DNA of 64,000 nt from Rhodoferax sp. BLA1. GTDB taxonomy: Bacteria; Pseudomonadota; Gammaproteobacteria; Burkholderiales; Burkholderiaceae_C. Below the pieces are notes generated by a model that saw only the letters and a program-made list of their open reading frames with translations, searched no databases and was not told the origin of the DNA. Shown piece by piece: positions 7,747-16,769 of this stretch. Location of the stretch: positions 248,001-312,000 of the forward strand of contig NZ_SZVI01000012.1 of assembly GCF_013416775.1 (NCBI RefSeq), in the 5' to 3' direction. The translations under genes and the position numbers were made by a program. Position 1 is the stretch's first letter. Every line of letters starts with the position of its first letter.

Positions 7747-8511
7747 ATGACCGACCTTTTGATCGACACCACTGACCGGGTGATGACCATCACCTTCAAC
7801 CGCGTGGACAAAAAAAATTCGTTCACCGCCGCCATGTACGCTGCCATGGCCGACGCCTTGACCAGCGCGCAGGCTGACGAGACCGTGCGCGTTGTGGTGT
7901 TCCAGGGCCATGAGACGGTGTTCAGTGCTGGCAACGACATTGCCGACTTTTTGCAGGCACCCCCGGTCTCGCCCGACGTGCCGGTGTTCCGTTTCTTGCG
8001 CGCCATCAGCAGCTTCAGCAAACCCGTGGTGGCTGCGGTGTGTGGCCCGGCGGTGGGCATTGGCACCACGCTGCTGTTCCACTGCGACCTGGTCTATGCC
8101 GGTGACAACGCCGCGTTTTCCATGCCTTTTGTGAACCTGGGCCTGTGCCCCGAGGCGGCGTCAAGCCTGCTGGCGCCACAGCGCATGGGGTATGGCCGCG
8201 CCGCCGAGGCGTTGCTGCTGGGTGACCCGTTTTTGGCCGAGGCCGCGCTCGAGATGGGGCTGGTGTGCCGCATCGTGCCGCCGACCGAGGCCAACGCCCT
8301 GGCGCAGCGCCAGGCGCAGCGGCTGGCGGCCAAACCCAGCAGCTCGGTGCTGGAAACCAAACGCCTGATGAAGCTCAGCCAGGCCAACGCGGTGGACCAG
8401 CGTATCGCCGACGAAGCCGTCATTTTTGGTCGCATGCTCGGTGAGCCCGCTGCCAAAGAGGCCTTTGGCGCCTTTATGGCCAAGCGCCAGCCTGATTTTT
8501 CAAAACTGTGA
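7747..8511 (+). CDS. Enoyl-CoA hydratase/isomerase family protein
   Basis: A 254-residue crotonase-fold enzyme. It shows FSAGNDIADFL (oxyanion-hole strand), KPVVAAVCGPAVGIGTTLL and the following hydrophobic helix, and a C-terminal trimerisation region ending FMAKRQPDF. It probably hydrates or isomerises enoyl-CoA. At the usual acidic hydratase position the sequence reads LGLCPEAASS, so a glutamate is present near residue 138. It is co-directional with the beta-oxidation genes but separated from the thiolase by 523 bases of repeat-rich DNA, so it may have its own promoter. Substrate not identified. Confidence 0.88.
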   Translation: MTDLLIDTTDRVMTITFNRVDKKNSFTAAMYAAMADALTSAQADETVRVVVFQGHETVFSAGNDIADFLQAPPVSPDVPVFRFLRAISSFSKPVVAAVCGPAVGIGTTLLFHCDLVYAGDNAAFSMPFVNLGLCPEAASSLLAPQRMGYGRAAEALLLGDPFLAEAALEMGLVCRIVPPTEANALAQRQAQRLAAKPSSSVLETKRLMKLSQANAVDQRIADEAVIFGRMLGEPAAKEAFGAFMAKRQPDFSKL

Positions 8512-8513
8512 GC

Positions 8514-8567
8514 CAAATTGGCCGATAGCCCTCGTATCTATTGGCTAAGTAGCTGCAATTTGTATAG
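8514..8567. repeat. Interspersed palindromic repeat
   Basis: A diverged copy in forward sense: TTGGCCGATAGCCCTCGTA, then TTGGCTAAGTAGCTGCAATT. It starts just after the enoyl-CoA hydratase stop (TGA 8509-8511). Confidence 0.6.
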
Positions 8568-8586
8568 TTTTTGAAGGCTGAACAAT

Positions 8587-9135
8587 ATGTGTCGCGCGCG
8601 GCTGAAGCGGGTGTTGATGGCCTGTGTGCTGGGGTGGAGTCTGGTGTGTGGCGCCAGTGCGGCCACGCCCGGTGAGGTGCCCGTCGGCAGTGTGTTGCGT
8701 GAAGCGACCTTGCGCGGGCTTAACGGCCCCAACCGCAAACTCTCGGATTTCCGTGGCAGGCCGCTCATCATCAACGTCTGGGCCAGTTGGTGTCCGCCTT
8801 GTATTGCCGAAATGGACTCGCTGGAGCGCCTGGCTTGGTCGGACGCCGGGCAGCAGTTTTTGGTGATTGGTATCTCTACCGACGACTACCACCAAGCGGC
8901 CAAAGGCTTCTTGCGAAAAAGCCAGGCCACGCTGAACCATTTCATTGACGAACGTCTGATTCTGGAAAACATGCTGGGCGCTGATCGCCTGCCGCTCACC
9001 GTGCTGGTAGACGCCAAGGGCCGGGTGTTACACAAGGTGGTGGGTGCGCGCGACTGGAACAGCCCGGAATCTGTCAAACTGATTTCACAGGTGTTCCGAC
9101 TAAAAACCCTCAGCCCGTTGCCGCTAAAGCGGTGA
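8587..9135 (+). CDS. TlpA-like periplasmic thioredoxin-fold protein
   Basis: A 182-residue protein with an N-terminal signal peptide or anchor (MACVLGWSLVCGASA, to about residue 27) and a thioredoxin fold of the TlpA/ResA type. The redox motif WCPPC is preceded by IINVWAS, and the cis-proline region is in LPLTVLVD. The family reduces or supplies electrons to periplasmic disulfides, for example in cytochrome c maturation, but no partner is encoded here. It lies between an enoyl-CoA hydratase and a hotdog thioesterase gene, and its role in this neighbourhood is not evident. Confidence 0.85.
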   Translation: MCRARLKRVLMACVLGWSLVCGASAATPGEVPVGSVLREATLRGLNGPNRKLSDFRGRPLIINVWASWCPPCIAEMDSLERLAWSDAGQQFLVIGISTDDYHQAAKGFLRKSQATLNHFIDERLILENMLGADRLPLTVLVDAKGRVLHKVVGARDWNSPESVKLISQVFRLKTLSPLPLKR

Positions 9136-9162
9136 TGACTCTCACACTACAAGCCTCCCGCC

Positions 9163-9651
9163 ATGCCCCACCACACCCCATCTGCTGCCGACGTCCAGTT
9201 TGAGCCCGAGTTCATCACCGGGGTGAAAAAGGTGTTTGAAGAAAAAATTGTCTTCAACCAGTTGCTGGGTCTGAAGATCACCTCGGTGTTACCCAGCCAG
9301 GTCAAGGCACGCATCGAGATGCGCAACGAGCTGGTAGGTCACTACGCCTACAACCGCATCCACGGCGGTGTCATCAGCGCCGGGTTGGATGCCATGGGCG
9401 GGCTGGCGGTGATGGTGGCGATTGGTGCACGCCACATGGACGAATCGGTGCAGCAGCGCCTGCAGCGTTTTTCCAAGCTCGGCACCATCGACCTGCGCGT
9501 GGACTACCTGCGCCCGGGCATTGGCGAGTGGTTTGAGTTGCGTGCTGAAGTGATGCGCCTGGGCTCGCGCGTGGCCTCGACCCGCATGGAATTTCTGGGT
9601 GCTGACGGCAAGTTGCTGTCGACCGCAGCGGCGGCGTACATCGTGTCCTGA
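9163..9651 (+). CDS. Hotdog-fold thioesterase family protein
   Basis: A 162-residue single-domain protein. It has the PaaI/YiiD-like hotdog pattern: YNRIHGGVISAGLDAMGG (the long central helix with the HGG turn), then TIDLRVDYLRPG and a final SRMEF-like strand (STRMEFLGADGKLL). Members hydrolyse acyl-CoA or aryl-CoA thioesters. It starts 27 bases after the thioredoxin gene and probably shares its transcript. Together with the upstream beta-oxidation genes it could release CoA from stalled intermediates. The substrate is unknown. Confidence 0.82.
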   Translation: MPHHTPSAADVQFEPEFITGVKKVFEEKIVFNQLLGLKITSVLPSQVKARIEMRNELVGHYAYNRIHGGVISAGLDAMGGLAVMVAIGARHMDESVQQRLQRFSKLGTIDLRVDYLRPGIGEWFELRAEVMRLGSRVASTRMEFLGADGKLLSTAAAAYIVS

Positions 9652-9674
9652 GACTCTTCCAAAAAGGTTTGTTT

Positions 9675-10640
9675 GTGTCAAAAGTGGTGATTGATCCGCC
9701 GGGTTCCTTCTCGGCGCCGACGCTGGTGGTGCTGGCCGCTGGCATGGGTTCGCGTTATGGTGGACTCAAACAACTGGACCCCATGGGGCCGTGTGGTGAG
9801 ACGATTCTGGACTATTCGGTGTTTGACGCCTTGCGTGCAGGGTTTGGTCGCATTGTGTTTGTCATTCGCCGCACCCTGGCTGAAGCGTTCCAGTCGCAGG
9901 TGTTGGCTCGGTATGAGAACCAGGTTGACGTGTCCTGCGTGTTCCAGGACCTTGACGACCTGCCCGCTGGATACCAGCGTCCCGCCCAGCGCACCCGACC
10001 TTGGGGCACGCTGCACGCAGTGCTGGCAGCCCGCCACGTTGTGGATGATTTTTTTGCAGTCATCAACGCCGACGATTTTTATGGCCGTGACGCTTACCAA
10101 TGTATGGTGGCGCACTACCAGCGGTGGGCTGCAGATGGTCGGCGGGCTGACGAGGGGGCCATGTTGGCCTACAACATTCATCAAACCCTGTCGCCCAGTG
10201 GTGGCGTCAACCGTGGCATTTGCCAGGCCCAGGCGGATCTGCTGACCTCGGTGGCAGAAATGACCGATATCCAGCTGGCGGTTGATGGATCTTGCTGGGG
10301 GCGCAATCTGCTGGGTGACCAGCAGTTGATCTCGCCCCAGGCCCGGGTGTCCATGAATTTCTGGGGGTTGACCCCCTCGCTGCTGAGTTTGATGGCGTAT
10401 CAGTTCACCCGCTTTCTGGCGCAACACCCCAATGAACTCACTGCCGAGTGTTATTTGCCCAGTGTGATCGATGAGCTGATCTCCGCGCAGAAGATGGTGT
10501 GCCGCATCCTGCCTACCGACAGTGTGTGGTTTGGTGTGACCTATCCACAGGACCGGTTGGCCTGCGTCGATCAGTTGCGCCAGTTGACAGTTCGCGGTGA
10601 TTACCCATCCGGGTTGTGGTCCGGCATCACATCAACCTGA
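9675..10640 (+). CDS. Nucleotidyltransferase (NTP-transferase fold, sugar-nucleotide type)
   Basis: About 321 residues. The N-terminal strand-loop LVVLAAGMGSRYGGLKQ is the NTP-binding signature of sugar-phosphate nucleotidyltransferases. INADDFYGRDAY carries the metal-binding Asp pair. A TTG at 9669 is too close to the AAAAAGG ribosome site, so the GTG at 9675, 7 bases after it, is the better start. The protein lacks the hexapeptide repeats of GlmU-type enzymes. A sugar-1-phosphate or similar phosphorylated acceptor is likely, but the substrate cannot be named. No cell-surface polysaccharide genes lie nearby. Confidence 0.78.
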   Translation: MSKVVIDPPGSFSAPTLVVLAAGMGSRYGGLKQLDPMGPCGETILDYSVFDALRAGFGRIVFVIRRTLAEAFQSQVLARYENQVDVSCVFQDLDDLPAGYQRPAQRTRPWGTLHAVLAARHVVDDFFAVINADDFYGRDAYQCMVAHYQRWAADGRRADEGAMLAYNIHQTLSPSGGVNRGICQAQADLLTSVAEMTDIQLAVDGSCWGRNLLGDQQLISPQARVSMNFWGLTPSLLSLMAYQFTRFLAQHPNELTAECYLPSVIDELISAQKMVCRILPTDSVWFGVTYPQDRLACVDQLRQLTVRGDYPSGLWSGITST

Positions 10641-10748
10641 TTTTCCTTGAGGCAGGCGTTTTTCGGCCCAAAACATAACTACAGTTCACCCTTGGTTCTC
10701 ATCGCGGACGTTGCCGCGCTACTCACTCAAATGCATAAGGAGAATTTC

Positions 10749-11729
10749 ATGAAAACGACCCGCAGACTGTTTGCTGCACTTGCCCTGGGTTCCTTGCTGA
10801 CCGTGTCCGCCTGGGCGCAGAACAAGGTCATCATTTACAGCGCAGCACCACAGGATCTGATCGACCACGTGATTCCGGCTTTTGAGAAAAGCAGCAATCT
10901 CAAGGTTGAACTGATCAAAGGTGGCTCGGGCGATTTGGTGAACCGTCTGAAGGCCGAAAAAGGCCGACAAAGTGCGGACGTGATCTTCGCGGTGTCCACC
11001 GAGGTGATTGAGGCCAATGGGGCGCTGTTTTCCAAATACACCCCTGAGAACAGCAAGTATCTCGCCAGCATTTTCAAAATCAACGATGCGGCCGTGCCTT
11101 TCACCGCAGTGGCCAACTCCTTTGGCGTGAACACCAAGCTGCTGACACCGGCGCAGTACCCCAAGACATGGATTGATCTGGGTAACCCGATCTACAAGGG
11201 CAAGATTTCAGCCGGTCGCCCTGACAAGTCGGGCTCGGCCTTCATCCAGCTGGCCTTGATCCTGCAGATTTACGGTGAAGAAAAAGGCTGGGACATCTAC
11301 CGCAAGATCCTCGACAACGCCGTATTGTCCAACAGCTCGGGTGCGGTGTCCAAGTTTGTCAACGATGGCGAAGCCGCCATTGGTCTGTCCAACGAAGACA
11401 CGTTGCTTAAGTTCAAAGTGGGAGGTGGCCCGGTTGAGATTCTGTACCCGACCGATGGCACCTCGGCGCTGGCTGATTCGATGGCGCTGACCGCCACCCC
11501 GGCCAACCCCGAAGGTGGCAAGGCCTTCATCAACTTCATGCTCTCGCGTGAAGCCCAGGAGATCCTCGACAGCGTGGGCCGGCGCACCGTGCGCAGCGAC
11601 GTGGTCTCGAAAAACCCGCTGCTTCCCCTGAACAAGATCAATGTCTTCAAGTACAACGACGACTGGGCGGGTGCGAATCGGGCACGCATCCTGGCCAAGT
11701 GGAACGATTTGCTGTTGAACAAGAAATAA
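10749..11729 (+). CDS. ABC importer substrate-binding protein, FbpA/PhnS/AfuA class
   Basis: A 326-residue periplasmic binding protein. The frame is open upstream, but ATG 10749 follows AAGGAG and begins a clean signal peptide (MKTTRRLFAALALGSLL... cut after WAQ). The mature part has the iron/phosphonate-binding class layout, starting VIIYSAAP and including GGSGDLVNRLKAE. The adjacent tyrosine pair that binds ferric iron in FbpA is not present; the corresponding stretch reads GLSNEDTLL. Ferric iron is therefore not a safe call, and phosphonate or phosphosugar ligands are possible. It heads an operon with its ATPase and fused permease. Confidence 0.85.
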   Translation: MKTTRRLFAALALGSLLTVSAWAQNKVIIYSAAPQDLIDHVIPAFEKSSNLKVELIKGGSGDLVNRLKAEKGRQSADVIFAVSTEVIEANGALFSKYTPENSKYLASIFKINDAAVPFTAVANSFGVNTKLLTPAQYPKTWIDLGNPIYKGKISAGRPDKSGSAFIQLALILQIYGEEKGWDIYRKILDNAVLSNSSGAVSKFVNDGEAAIGLSNEDTLLKFKVGGGPVEILYPTDGTSALADSMALTATPANPEGGKAFINFMLSREAQEILDSVGRRTVRSDVVSKNPLLPLNKINVFKYNDDWAGANRARILAKWNDLLLNKK

Positions 11730-11756
11730 ATCAGAGCTGTAGTCTCAACTTTCTCC

Positions 11757-12839
11757 ATGGCGCTCGTTCAACTTCAAAACATCAAAAAATCCTACGGCAA
11801 ACAACTGGCGCTCAAAGACGTCAGTCTGAGCATTCCCAGTGGGTCGTTTTTCACCCTGCTGGGGCCCAGTGGCTGCGGCAAGACCACCTTGCTGCGGGCG
11901 ATTGCCGGTTTTCACCAGCAGGACGCGGGTGACATCCTGGTCGATGGCTTGTCCATCGGACGGCTTGGCGCCAACCAGCGTGACGTGGGTATGGTCTTTC
12001 AGGACTATGCGGTGTTTCCGCACCTGAGTGTGTTCAACAACGTGGCCTTTGGCCTGGTGCAGCAAAAGGTGCCTGCCGTAGATATCCGCCAGCGTGTTGA
12101 AGAGATGCTGTTGACCGTCCAGCTTGATCAGCTTGCGGCACGCATGCCGCATCAGCTCAGTGGTGGCCAGCAGCAACGGATTGGCCTGGCACGTGCGCTG
12201 GTGATCCGGCCCAAAGTGCTGCTGATGGATGAACCGCTCTCGAACCTGGACGCCAAGCTGCGGGTCGACCTGCGGCGTGACATCCGCTCGCTGCAGCAGT
12301 CGTTTGGCATCACCACCATCTATGTGACGCACGACCAGGAGGAAGCGTTGTCCATCTCCGACCAGGTGTGTGTCATGCACGCCGGTATCGTGCAGCAGGT
12401 GGGTGCACCGTGGACGGTTTACAACCGCCCGGCCAACCGCTTTGTGGCGTCTTTTGTCGGTGCCAACAATTTTGTACCGCTGGCTTGGGACGCTGCCGGT
12501 GGGCCGACCCTTCTGGGGCAGCCGTTGCAACTGCCCCAGGGCTTGCCGGTTCGTGCAGGGGTGCCCTGTGTGGCTTCGGTTCGGCCTGAAAACGTGCTGG
12601 TCAACCAGCCGCAGCCCGGGGCGGCCTTGCGCGTTGATGCGATCCTGCGGCAAACCATGTTCACCGGGCGTGAGCTGCAGTTGTCGGTGGAGGTGGCGGG
12701 TCATGGCCTGATGGAGGCGCTGGTGGACCCCCTTGAAAACACCATGGCGCTCAAGCCAGGCCAGACGGTTCAGTTGGTGATTGGCTACGACGACATCCTG
12801 TATTTCTCCGGTGACGATGCCGGGGTCCGGCTGTCATGA
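11757..12839 (+). CDS. ABC importer ATPase, FbpC/PotA class
   Basis: A 360-residue nucleotide-binding subunit. Walker A GPSGCGKTT, signature LSGGQQQR, Walker B VLLMDEPLSNLD and the switch His in VTHDQEEA are all intact, followed by a TOBE-type C-terminal domain. It energises import through the permease encoded next, whose ATG overlaps this stop codon (ATGA). The 27-base gap to the binding-protein gene supports a single operon. Confidence 0.92.
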   Translation: MALVQLQNIKKSYGKQLALKDVSLSIPSGSFFTLLGPSGCGKTTLLRAIAGFHQQDAGDILVDGLSIGRLGANQRDVGMVFQDYAVFPHLSVFNNVAFGLVQQKVPAVDIRQRVEEMLLTVQLDQLAARMPHQLSGGQQQRIGLARALVIRPKVLLMDEPLSNLDAKLRVDLRRDIRSLQQSFGITTIYVTHDQEEALSISDQVCVMHAGIVQQVGAPWTVYNRPANRFVASFVGANNFVPLAWDAAGGPTLLGQPLQLPQGLPVRAGVPCVASVRPENVLVNQPQPGAALRVDAILRQTMFTGRELQLSVEVAGHGLMEALVDPLENTMALKPGQTVQLVIGYDDILYFSGDDAGVRLS

Positions 12840-14521
12840 CGCCGATGTTTGGCCAGGCCGCCTGGCGCCAACGGGGCTGGCTGCGCCTTGATTTCTGGTC
12901 TCTGGTCATGGTGGTGGCCGTGGCCATGGTCAGCTTTCTGCTGATCTGGCCGATCCTGCAGGTGTTGAAGCTGGGTTTTCTGGACCCGCAGACCGAAGGC
13001 TTCACGCTGGCCAACTACGCCAAGGTGCTCACGCATCCGTATTATTTGAACGCCCTCAAGAACACGGTGATTGTTGGGCTGGGAGGCATGCTGGGTGCCA
13101 GCCTACTGGGGGTGCCGCTGGCCTACTGCACTGCGCGGTATGTGATCAAGGGGCGCAGCCTGATTGCCACCCTGGCGGTGCTGGCGCTGGTGTCGCCGCC
13201 TTTCATCGGCGCCTATTCCTGGGTGGTGGTGGCTGGTAACAATGGCTGGCTGACCCAGCAGATGAAGGCGCTGGGCATCGCTTTGCCGACCATCTACGGC
13301 ATGCACGGCATCATCCTGGTGTTCAGTCTGAAGTTCTTCCCGTTTGTCTACCTGATGACCGAAAGCGCCCTACGCAACATCAACCGCTCGTTTGAGGAGG
13401 CGGCGGCCAACCTGGGCTGCACACGTTGGCAGCGTTTTTACAAGGTCACGCTGCCGCTGGTGTTTCCGGCCACCAGCTCGGGCGCCATCCTGTGTTTTGT
13501 GCTGTCGATTGCCGACTTCGGCACACCCTCGATCATCGGCCGGGACCTCAGCACACTGTCCACCATCGCCTACAACCAGTACACATCCGAGATGGGTGGC
13601 CCGCCCACCATGGCGGTCAGCATCTCGATGCTGATGATCGTCATCTCGATGCTGGCGGTTTTTTTGCAGCGTTATGTGATCAACAAGCGCCGTTATGCCG
13701 GGTCGATGACCAACCTGACGGTGCCCAAGTCGCTCAGCGGCAACTACTCGGTGCTGGTGCATACCCTGTGTTATGGCGTCGCCGCGCTGGCCACGCTGCC
13801 GATTCTGGTGGTGATCTACACCTCGTTCCTGCAAACTAACGGGCCGGTGTTCAGCGGTGGGTTTGGTCTCAACAGTTATGCCCGGGTGATCCACGAGGTA
13901 CCCGACGTGATCACCAACACCTTCCGCTTCTCGCTGCTGGCGACCCTGCTGATTACCGTGATGGGGGGCTTGATGTCCTACATCATCGTGCGGCGCGAGA
14001 CCCGACTCTCGGGACTGCTCGATTCCGTGCTGATGGTGCCCTACGTGGTGCCGGGTGTGGTGATGGCCATCGGTTTCCTGCTGACCTTCAACACCGGGGT
14101 TCTCGATCTGGTGGGCACCGGCAGCATCATTGTGCTGATCCTGTTCATTCGCCGTCTGCCCTATGGCGTGCGCGCCACCAGTTCGGTGCTGCGCCAGATC
14201 AAGCCGTCGATCGAAGAGGCTGCCATCAGCCTGGGGGCGCCGCCGGCCAAGGCGTTCTGGAAGGTCACCGTGCCGCTGATGCTGCCCGGGGTGATTGCTG
14301 GCGCCATGATGAGTTTCATCACCGCCATCAACGAGCTGTCGTCCACCCTGCTGCTCTACACCGGCGGCACCACCACCATGCCGGTGAAGATTTACAGCGC
14401 GGTGCTCGATGGCGAGTTCGGCATTGCCGCCGCGCTGTCAACTATTCTGCTGGTCAGTTCGGGTGTGTGTGTCTATGTGGTGATGCGTTTTTCGCAGTCC
14501 AAGGAAAGTGCTTTTGTCTGA
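12836..14521 (+). CDS. ABC importer fused permease, FbpB class
   Basis: A 561-residue inner-membrane protein with about 12 predicted membrane spans. It contains two binding-protein-dependent transport domains, each with its cytoplasmic EAA loop: FEEAAANLGCTRWQRF in the first half and IEEAAISLGAPPAKAF in the second. This double-permease layout is typical of FbpB/PhnU2-type transporters. It begins in a 4-base overlap with the ATPase stop, implying translational coupling. Confidence 0.92.
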   Translation: MTPMFGQAAWRQRGWLRLDFWSLVMVVAVAMVSFLLIWPILQVLKLGFLDPQTEGFTLANYAKVLTHPYYLNALKNTVIVGLGGMLGASLLGVPLAYCTARYVIKGRSLIATLAVLALVSPPFIGAYSWVVVAGNNGWLTQQMKALGIALPTIYGMHGIILVFSLKFFPFVYLMTESALRNINRSFEEAAANLGCTRWQRFYKVTLPLVFPATSSGAILCFVLSIADFGTPSIIGRDLSTLSTIAYNQYTSEMGGPPTMAVSISMLMIVISMLAVFLQRYVINKRRYAGSMTNLTVPKSLSGNYSVLVHTLCYGVAALATLPILVVIYTSFLQTNGPVFSGGFGLNSYARVIHEVPDVITNTFRFSLLATLLITVMGGLMSYIIVRRETRLSGLLDSVLMVPYVVPGVVMAIGFLLTFNTGVLDLVGTGSIIVLILFIRRLPYGVRATSSVLRQIKPSIEEAAISLGAPPAKAFWKVTVPLMLPGVIAGAMMSFITAINELSSTLLLYTGGTTTMPVKIYSAVLDGEFGIAAALSTILLVSSGVCVYVVMRFSQSKESAFV

Positions 14522-14551
14522 GTGCCCCTTGGTCAGCCACGGGGGCCGCCC

Positions 14552-15532
14552 ATGCTGATTGAATCCTGTTCGGTGCCCAAGTACCGTAAGCTGAGCCAAC
14601 CGGGCGACGATGTGCTGCTGGTGTTGCCTGGGCGCCTGTATGCGGTGTTTGACGGTGCCACCGACGCCACGGGGCTGCAGCTGCACGGGATGTCTTCCGG
14701 GCGTTTTGCCGCCAGCCAGGCGGCACAGGCCATGTTGGCCCATGTCACATCACCCGACCAGGCGGCGCGTTCACCCGAACACTGGCTTGTCCAGATGAAC
14801 CAGGCTGTCGCCCAGGGGCTGCAAGCTGCCGGTGCCATGTCGGCACGGGTCGGCAGCACAGCGGTGGTGGTGGAAGACGCGGGTGGCGACGACTTGCGCT
14901 TTCTGATTGTTGGCGACTCGGGCGTCCGTATCAACGGTGACGAGCTGGTCTGGCTGCACAAGGATGTGGACCTGATCTTCAGCGCTGGCCGGGCCGCCAT
15001 TTTTCACCTTCGGCAGTCCAGAGGCCTCGAGGGCGATGTGCTGGAGATGACCACACGCCAGTGGGTCTCGGGCGGATTGGACTGTGTGGCCCCGGCGGTC
15101 CTGTCAGCGACCGATCGTGAGGCCATCATCCAGACGACTCGCCACTGTTGTGAGGCACGCCTGCTGCCCGACGCCAAAGCGTGTCTCAGTGACTTGTTGT
15201 GTGCGGGTATTGTCCGCGGCCAACTCGGCTACGCCAACCTGTTGGGGCATTCGTTGGGGTATGCCGTGCTGGATGGCTCCACCACCCAAGGGCCGGATCT
15301 CTTGCACTTTTCACGCCCCAAATCCAGTGTGCGCAGCATTGAGCTGTTCACCGACGGCTATATGTCGGTGCCAGTTGGTTCCCGCGTGGGCGACTGGGAG
15401 GCAGAGTTTTTCCGCACCGAGGACGAGGACTTCCACAAGATCGGCACTTTTGCCAGCACCAAAGGGTCCAGTTCGACGCAATTCAGTGACGACAGAACGG
15501 TGCTGACGGTGCAGTTTCCAGTGTCCCTGTGA
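14552..15532 (+). CDS. PP2C-like (PPM-type) protein phosphatase family protein
   Basis: About 326 residues from ATG 14552 (an in-frame GTG at 14522 directly follows the permease stop). The layout recalls PPM phosphatases: YAVFDGATDATG near the N-terminus for the metal-binding DG motif, RVGSTAVVV, FLIVGDSGVRI for the second metal site, LFTDGYMSV, and a final SDDRTVLTV. These are the expected aspartate blocks in the expected order, though divergent. It presumably removes phosphate from Ser/Thr of a protein, but no kinase or partner is encoded nearby. Its position directly behind an ABC importer suggests co-transcription. Confidence 0.75.
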   Translation: MLIESCSVPKYRKLSQPGDDVLLVLPGRLYAVFDGATDATGLQLHGMSSGRFAASQAAQAMLAHVTSPDQAARSPEHWLVQMNQAVAQGLQAAGAMSARVGSTAVVVEDAGGDDLRFLIVGDSGVRINGDELVWLHKDVDLIFSAGRAAIFHLRQSRGLEGDVLEMTTRQWVSGGLDCVAPAVLSATDREAIIQTTRHCCEARLLPDAKACLSDLLCAGIVRGQLGYANLLGHSLGYAVLDGSTTQGPDLLHFSRPKSSVRSIELFTDGYMSVPVGSRVGDWEAEFFRTEDEDFHKIGTFASTKGSSSTQFSDDRTVLTVQFPVSL

Positions 15533-15721
15533 CGCTCGGTGTCGCCTGTTTGGTGTCAAAGGTGTTGACCTGGACCGGCTGCATAATGCCCGCGGCTTGG
15601 CGCACGATCGGTTGATGGCGCACCCAGAACAGCTTGCGTTTGTCATAACGTTTGTCACGCTTTTGAAACGTCACTGTCGTATGGTTGAAAGCTTGTTTGA
15701 ATTTCGCATTGGAGTTGTTGC

Positions 15722-16738
15722 ATGTCCACCCCTTTTCCATCACGCCGCCGCGTCCTCGGTATGGCGCCTGCTGCCGGTCTGGCTGCACTGCTGCCGCATG
15801 GCCTGTTGCATGCCCAGGCTGCGGTGTCGGGCAACCTCTCGCTCTACACCTCGCAGCCCGAGCGTGATGCACGCGGCACCATCGAGGCCTTCAACGCGTT
15901 GTACCCCAACGTCAAGGTCAATGTGTTTCGTTCCGGCACCACCGAGGTGCTCAACCGCCTGCGCACCGAGGTGGCCGCTGGCAGCCCGCGCGCCGACGTG
16001 TTGCTGATTGCCGATGCGATTTCGATGGAGTCGCTCAAGGCCGATGGCCGCCTGTTGCGTATGACGCACCTCAACACCCAGCAGATCCCGGCGCGTTATT
16101 TTGACAACGAGCGCACCTACATCGGCACCAAGCTGATCAGCACCGGCATCGTGGTCAACAGCAAAGCCCCATTCAAGCCGAAGTCCTGGAAAGACCTGCT
16201 CAACCCCGCGCTCAAAGGCCAGATCGTGATGCCCAGCCCACTGTACTCGGGGGCGGCTGCCATCACCGTGGGTGCCTGGAGCCGAACCCCTGATCTGGGT
16301 TGGCCGTTCATCGAGGGCCTCAAGGCCAACAAGGCGATTGCGGTCAAGGGCAATGGTGCGGTGCTGCAGCAAGTGGCCACCGGCGAGAAGATGGTCGGTG
16401 TGCTGGTGGACTTCATGGCCTTCAACGCGGCCGCCAAAGGTTCACCGGTGGAGTTCATCACGCCCAAGGAAGGCTTGACCTATGTGACCGAACCGGCTGC
16501 CATCCTCAACACCGCCAGCAACCTGCCCGCCGCGCAGGCCTTTGTGAGTTTTCTGGTGTCACCGCAGGGGCAGAAGTTCTCCACCACGCTGGGGTACTTC
16601 CCGCTGCAGGGCAACATCACGCCGCCTGCGGGTTACCCCAAGGTCGAGAGCCTGCGCTTTATGCCGATGGATGCCGACGCCTTGCTGAAGGGTGCCGAAG
16701 CTGACCGCAAACGTTTCTCGGACATTTTTGGCGGTTAA
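15722..16738 (+). CDS. ABC importer substrate-binding protein, Tat-exported, FbpA/PhnS class
   Basis: A 338-residue binding protein. The N-terminus SRRRVLGMAP with a following hydrophobic stretch looks like a twin-arginine signal, unlike the Sec-type signal of the first importer at 10749. The mature part begins LSLYTSQPERDARG and has FRSGTTEVLNRLRTE, the same class as the first binding protein. The FbpA tyrosine pair is again missing (the stretch reads VLVDFMAF). It is encoded with a permease and ATPase downstream. Putative aminoethylphosphonate-type transporters look similar, so the ligand stays open. Confidence 0.85.
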   Translation: MSTPFPSRRRVLGMAPAAGLAALLPHGLLHAQAAVSGNLSLYTSQPERDARGTIEAFNALYPNVKVNVFRSGTTEVLNRLRTEVAAGSPRADVLLIADAISMESLKADGRLLRMTHLNTQQIPARYFDNERTYIGTKLISTGIVVNSKAPFKPKSWKDLLNPALKGQIVMPSPLYSGAAAITVGAWSRTPDLGWPFIEGLKANKAIAVKGNGAVLQQVATGEKMVGVLVDFMAFNAAAKGSPVEFITPKEGLTYVTEPAAILNTASNLPAAQAFVSFLVSPQGQKFSTTLGYFPLQGNITPPAGYPKVESLRFMPMDADALLKGAEADRKRFSDIFGG

Positions 16739-16769
16739 AAATTTGAGTTTTCTGGTGGGTCGGTCAGGC

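Noticed and set aside
10641..10748. Fur box upstream of the first Fbp-class importer
   Set aside because: I looked for a GATAATGATAATCATTATC-like site and found none here or at 15533-15721.
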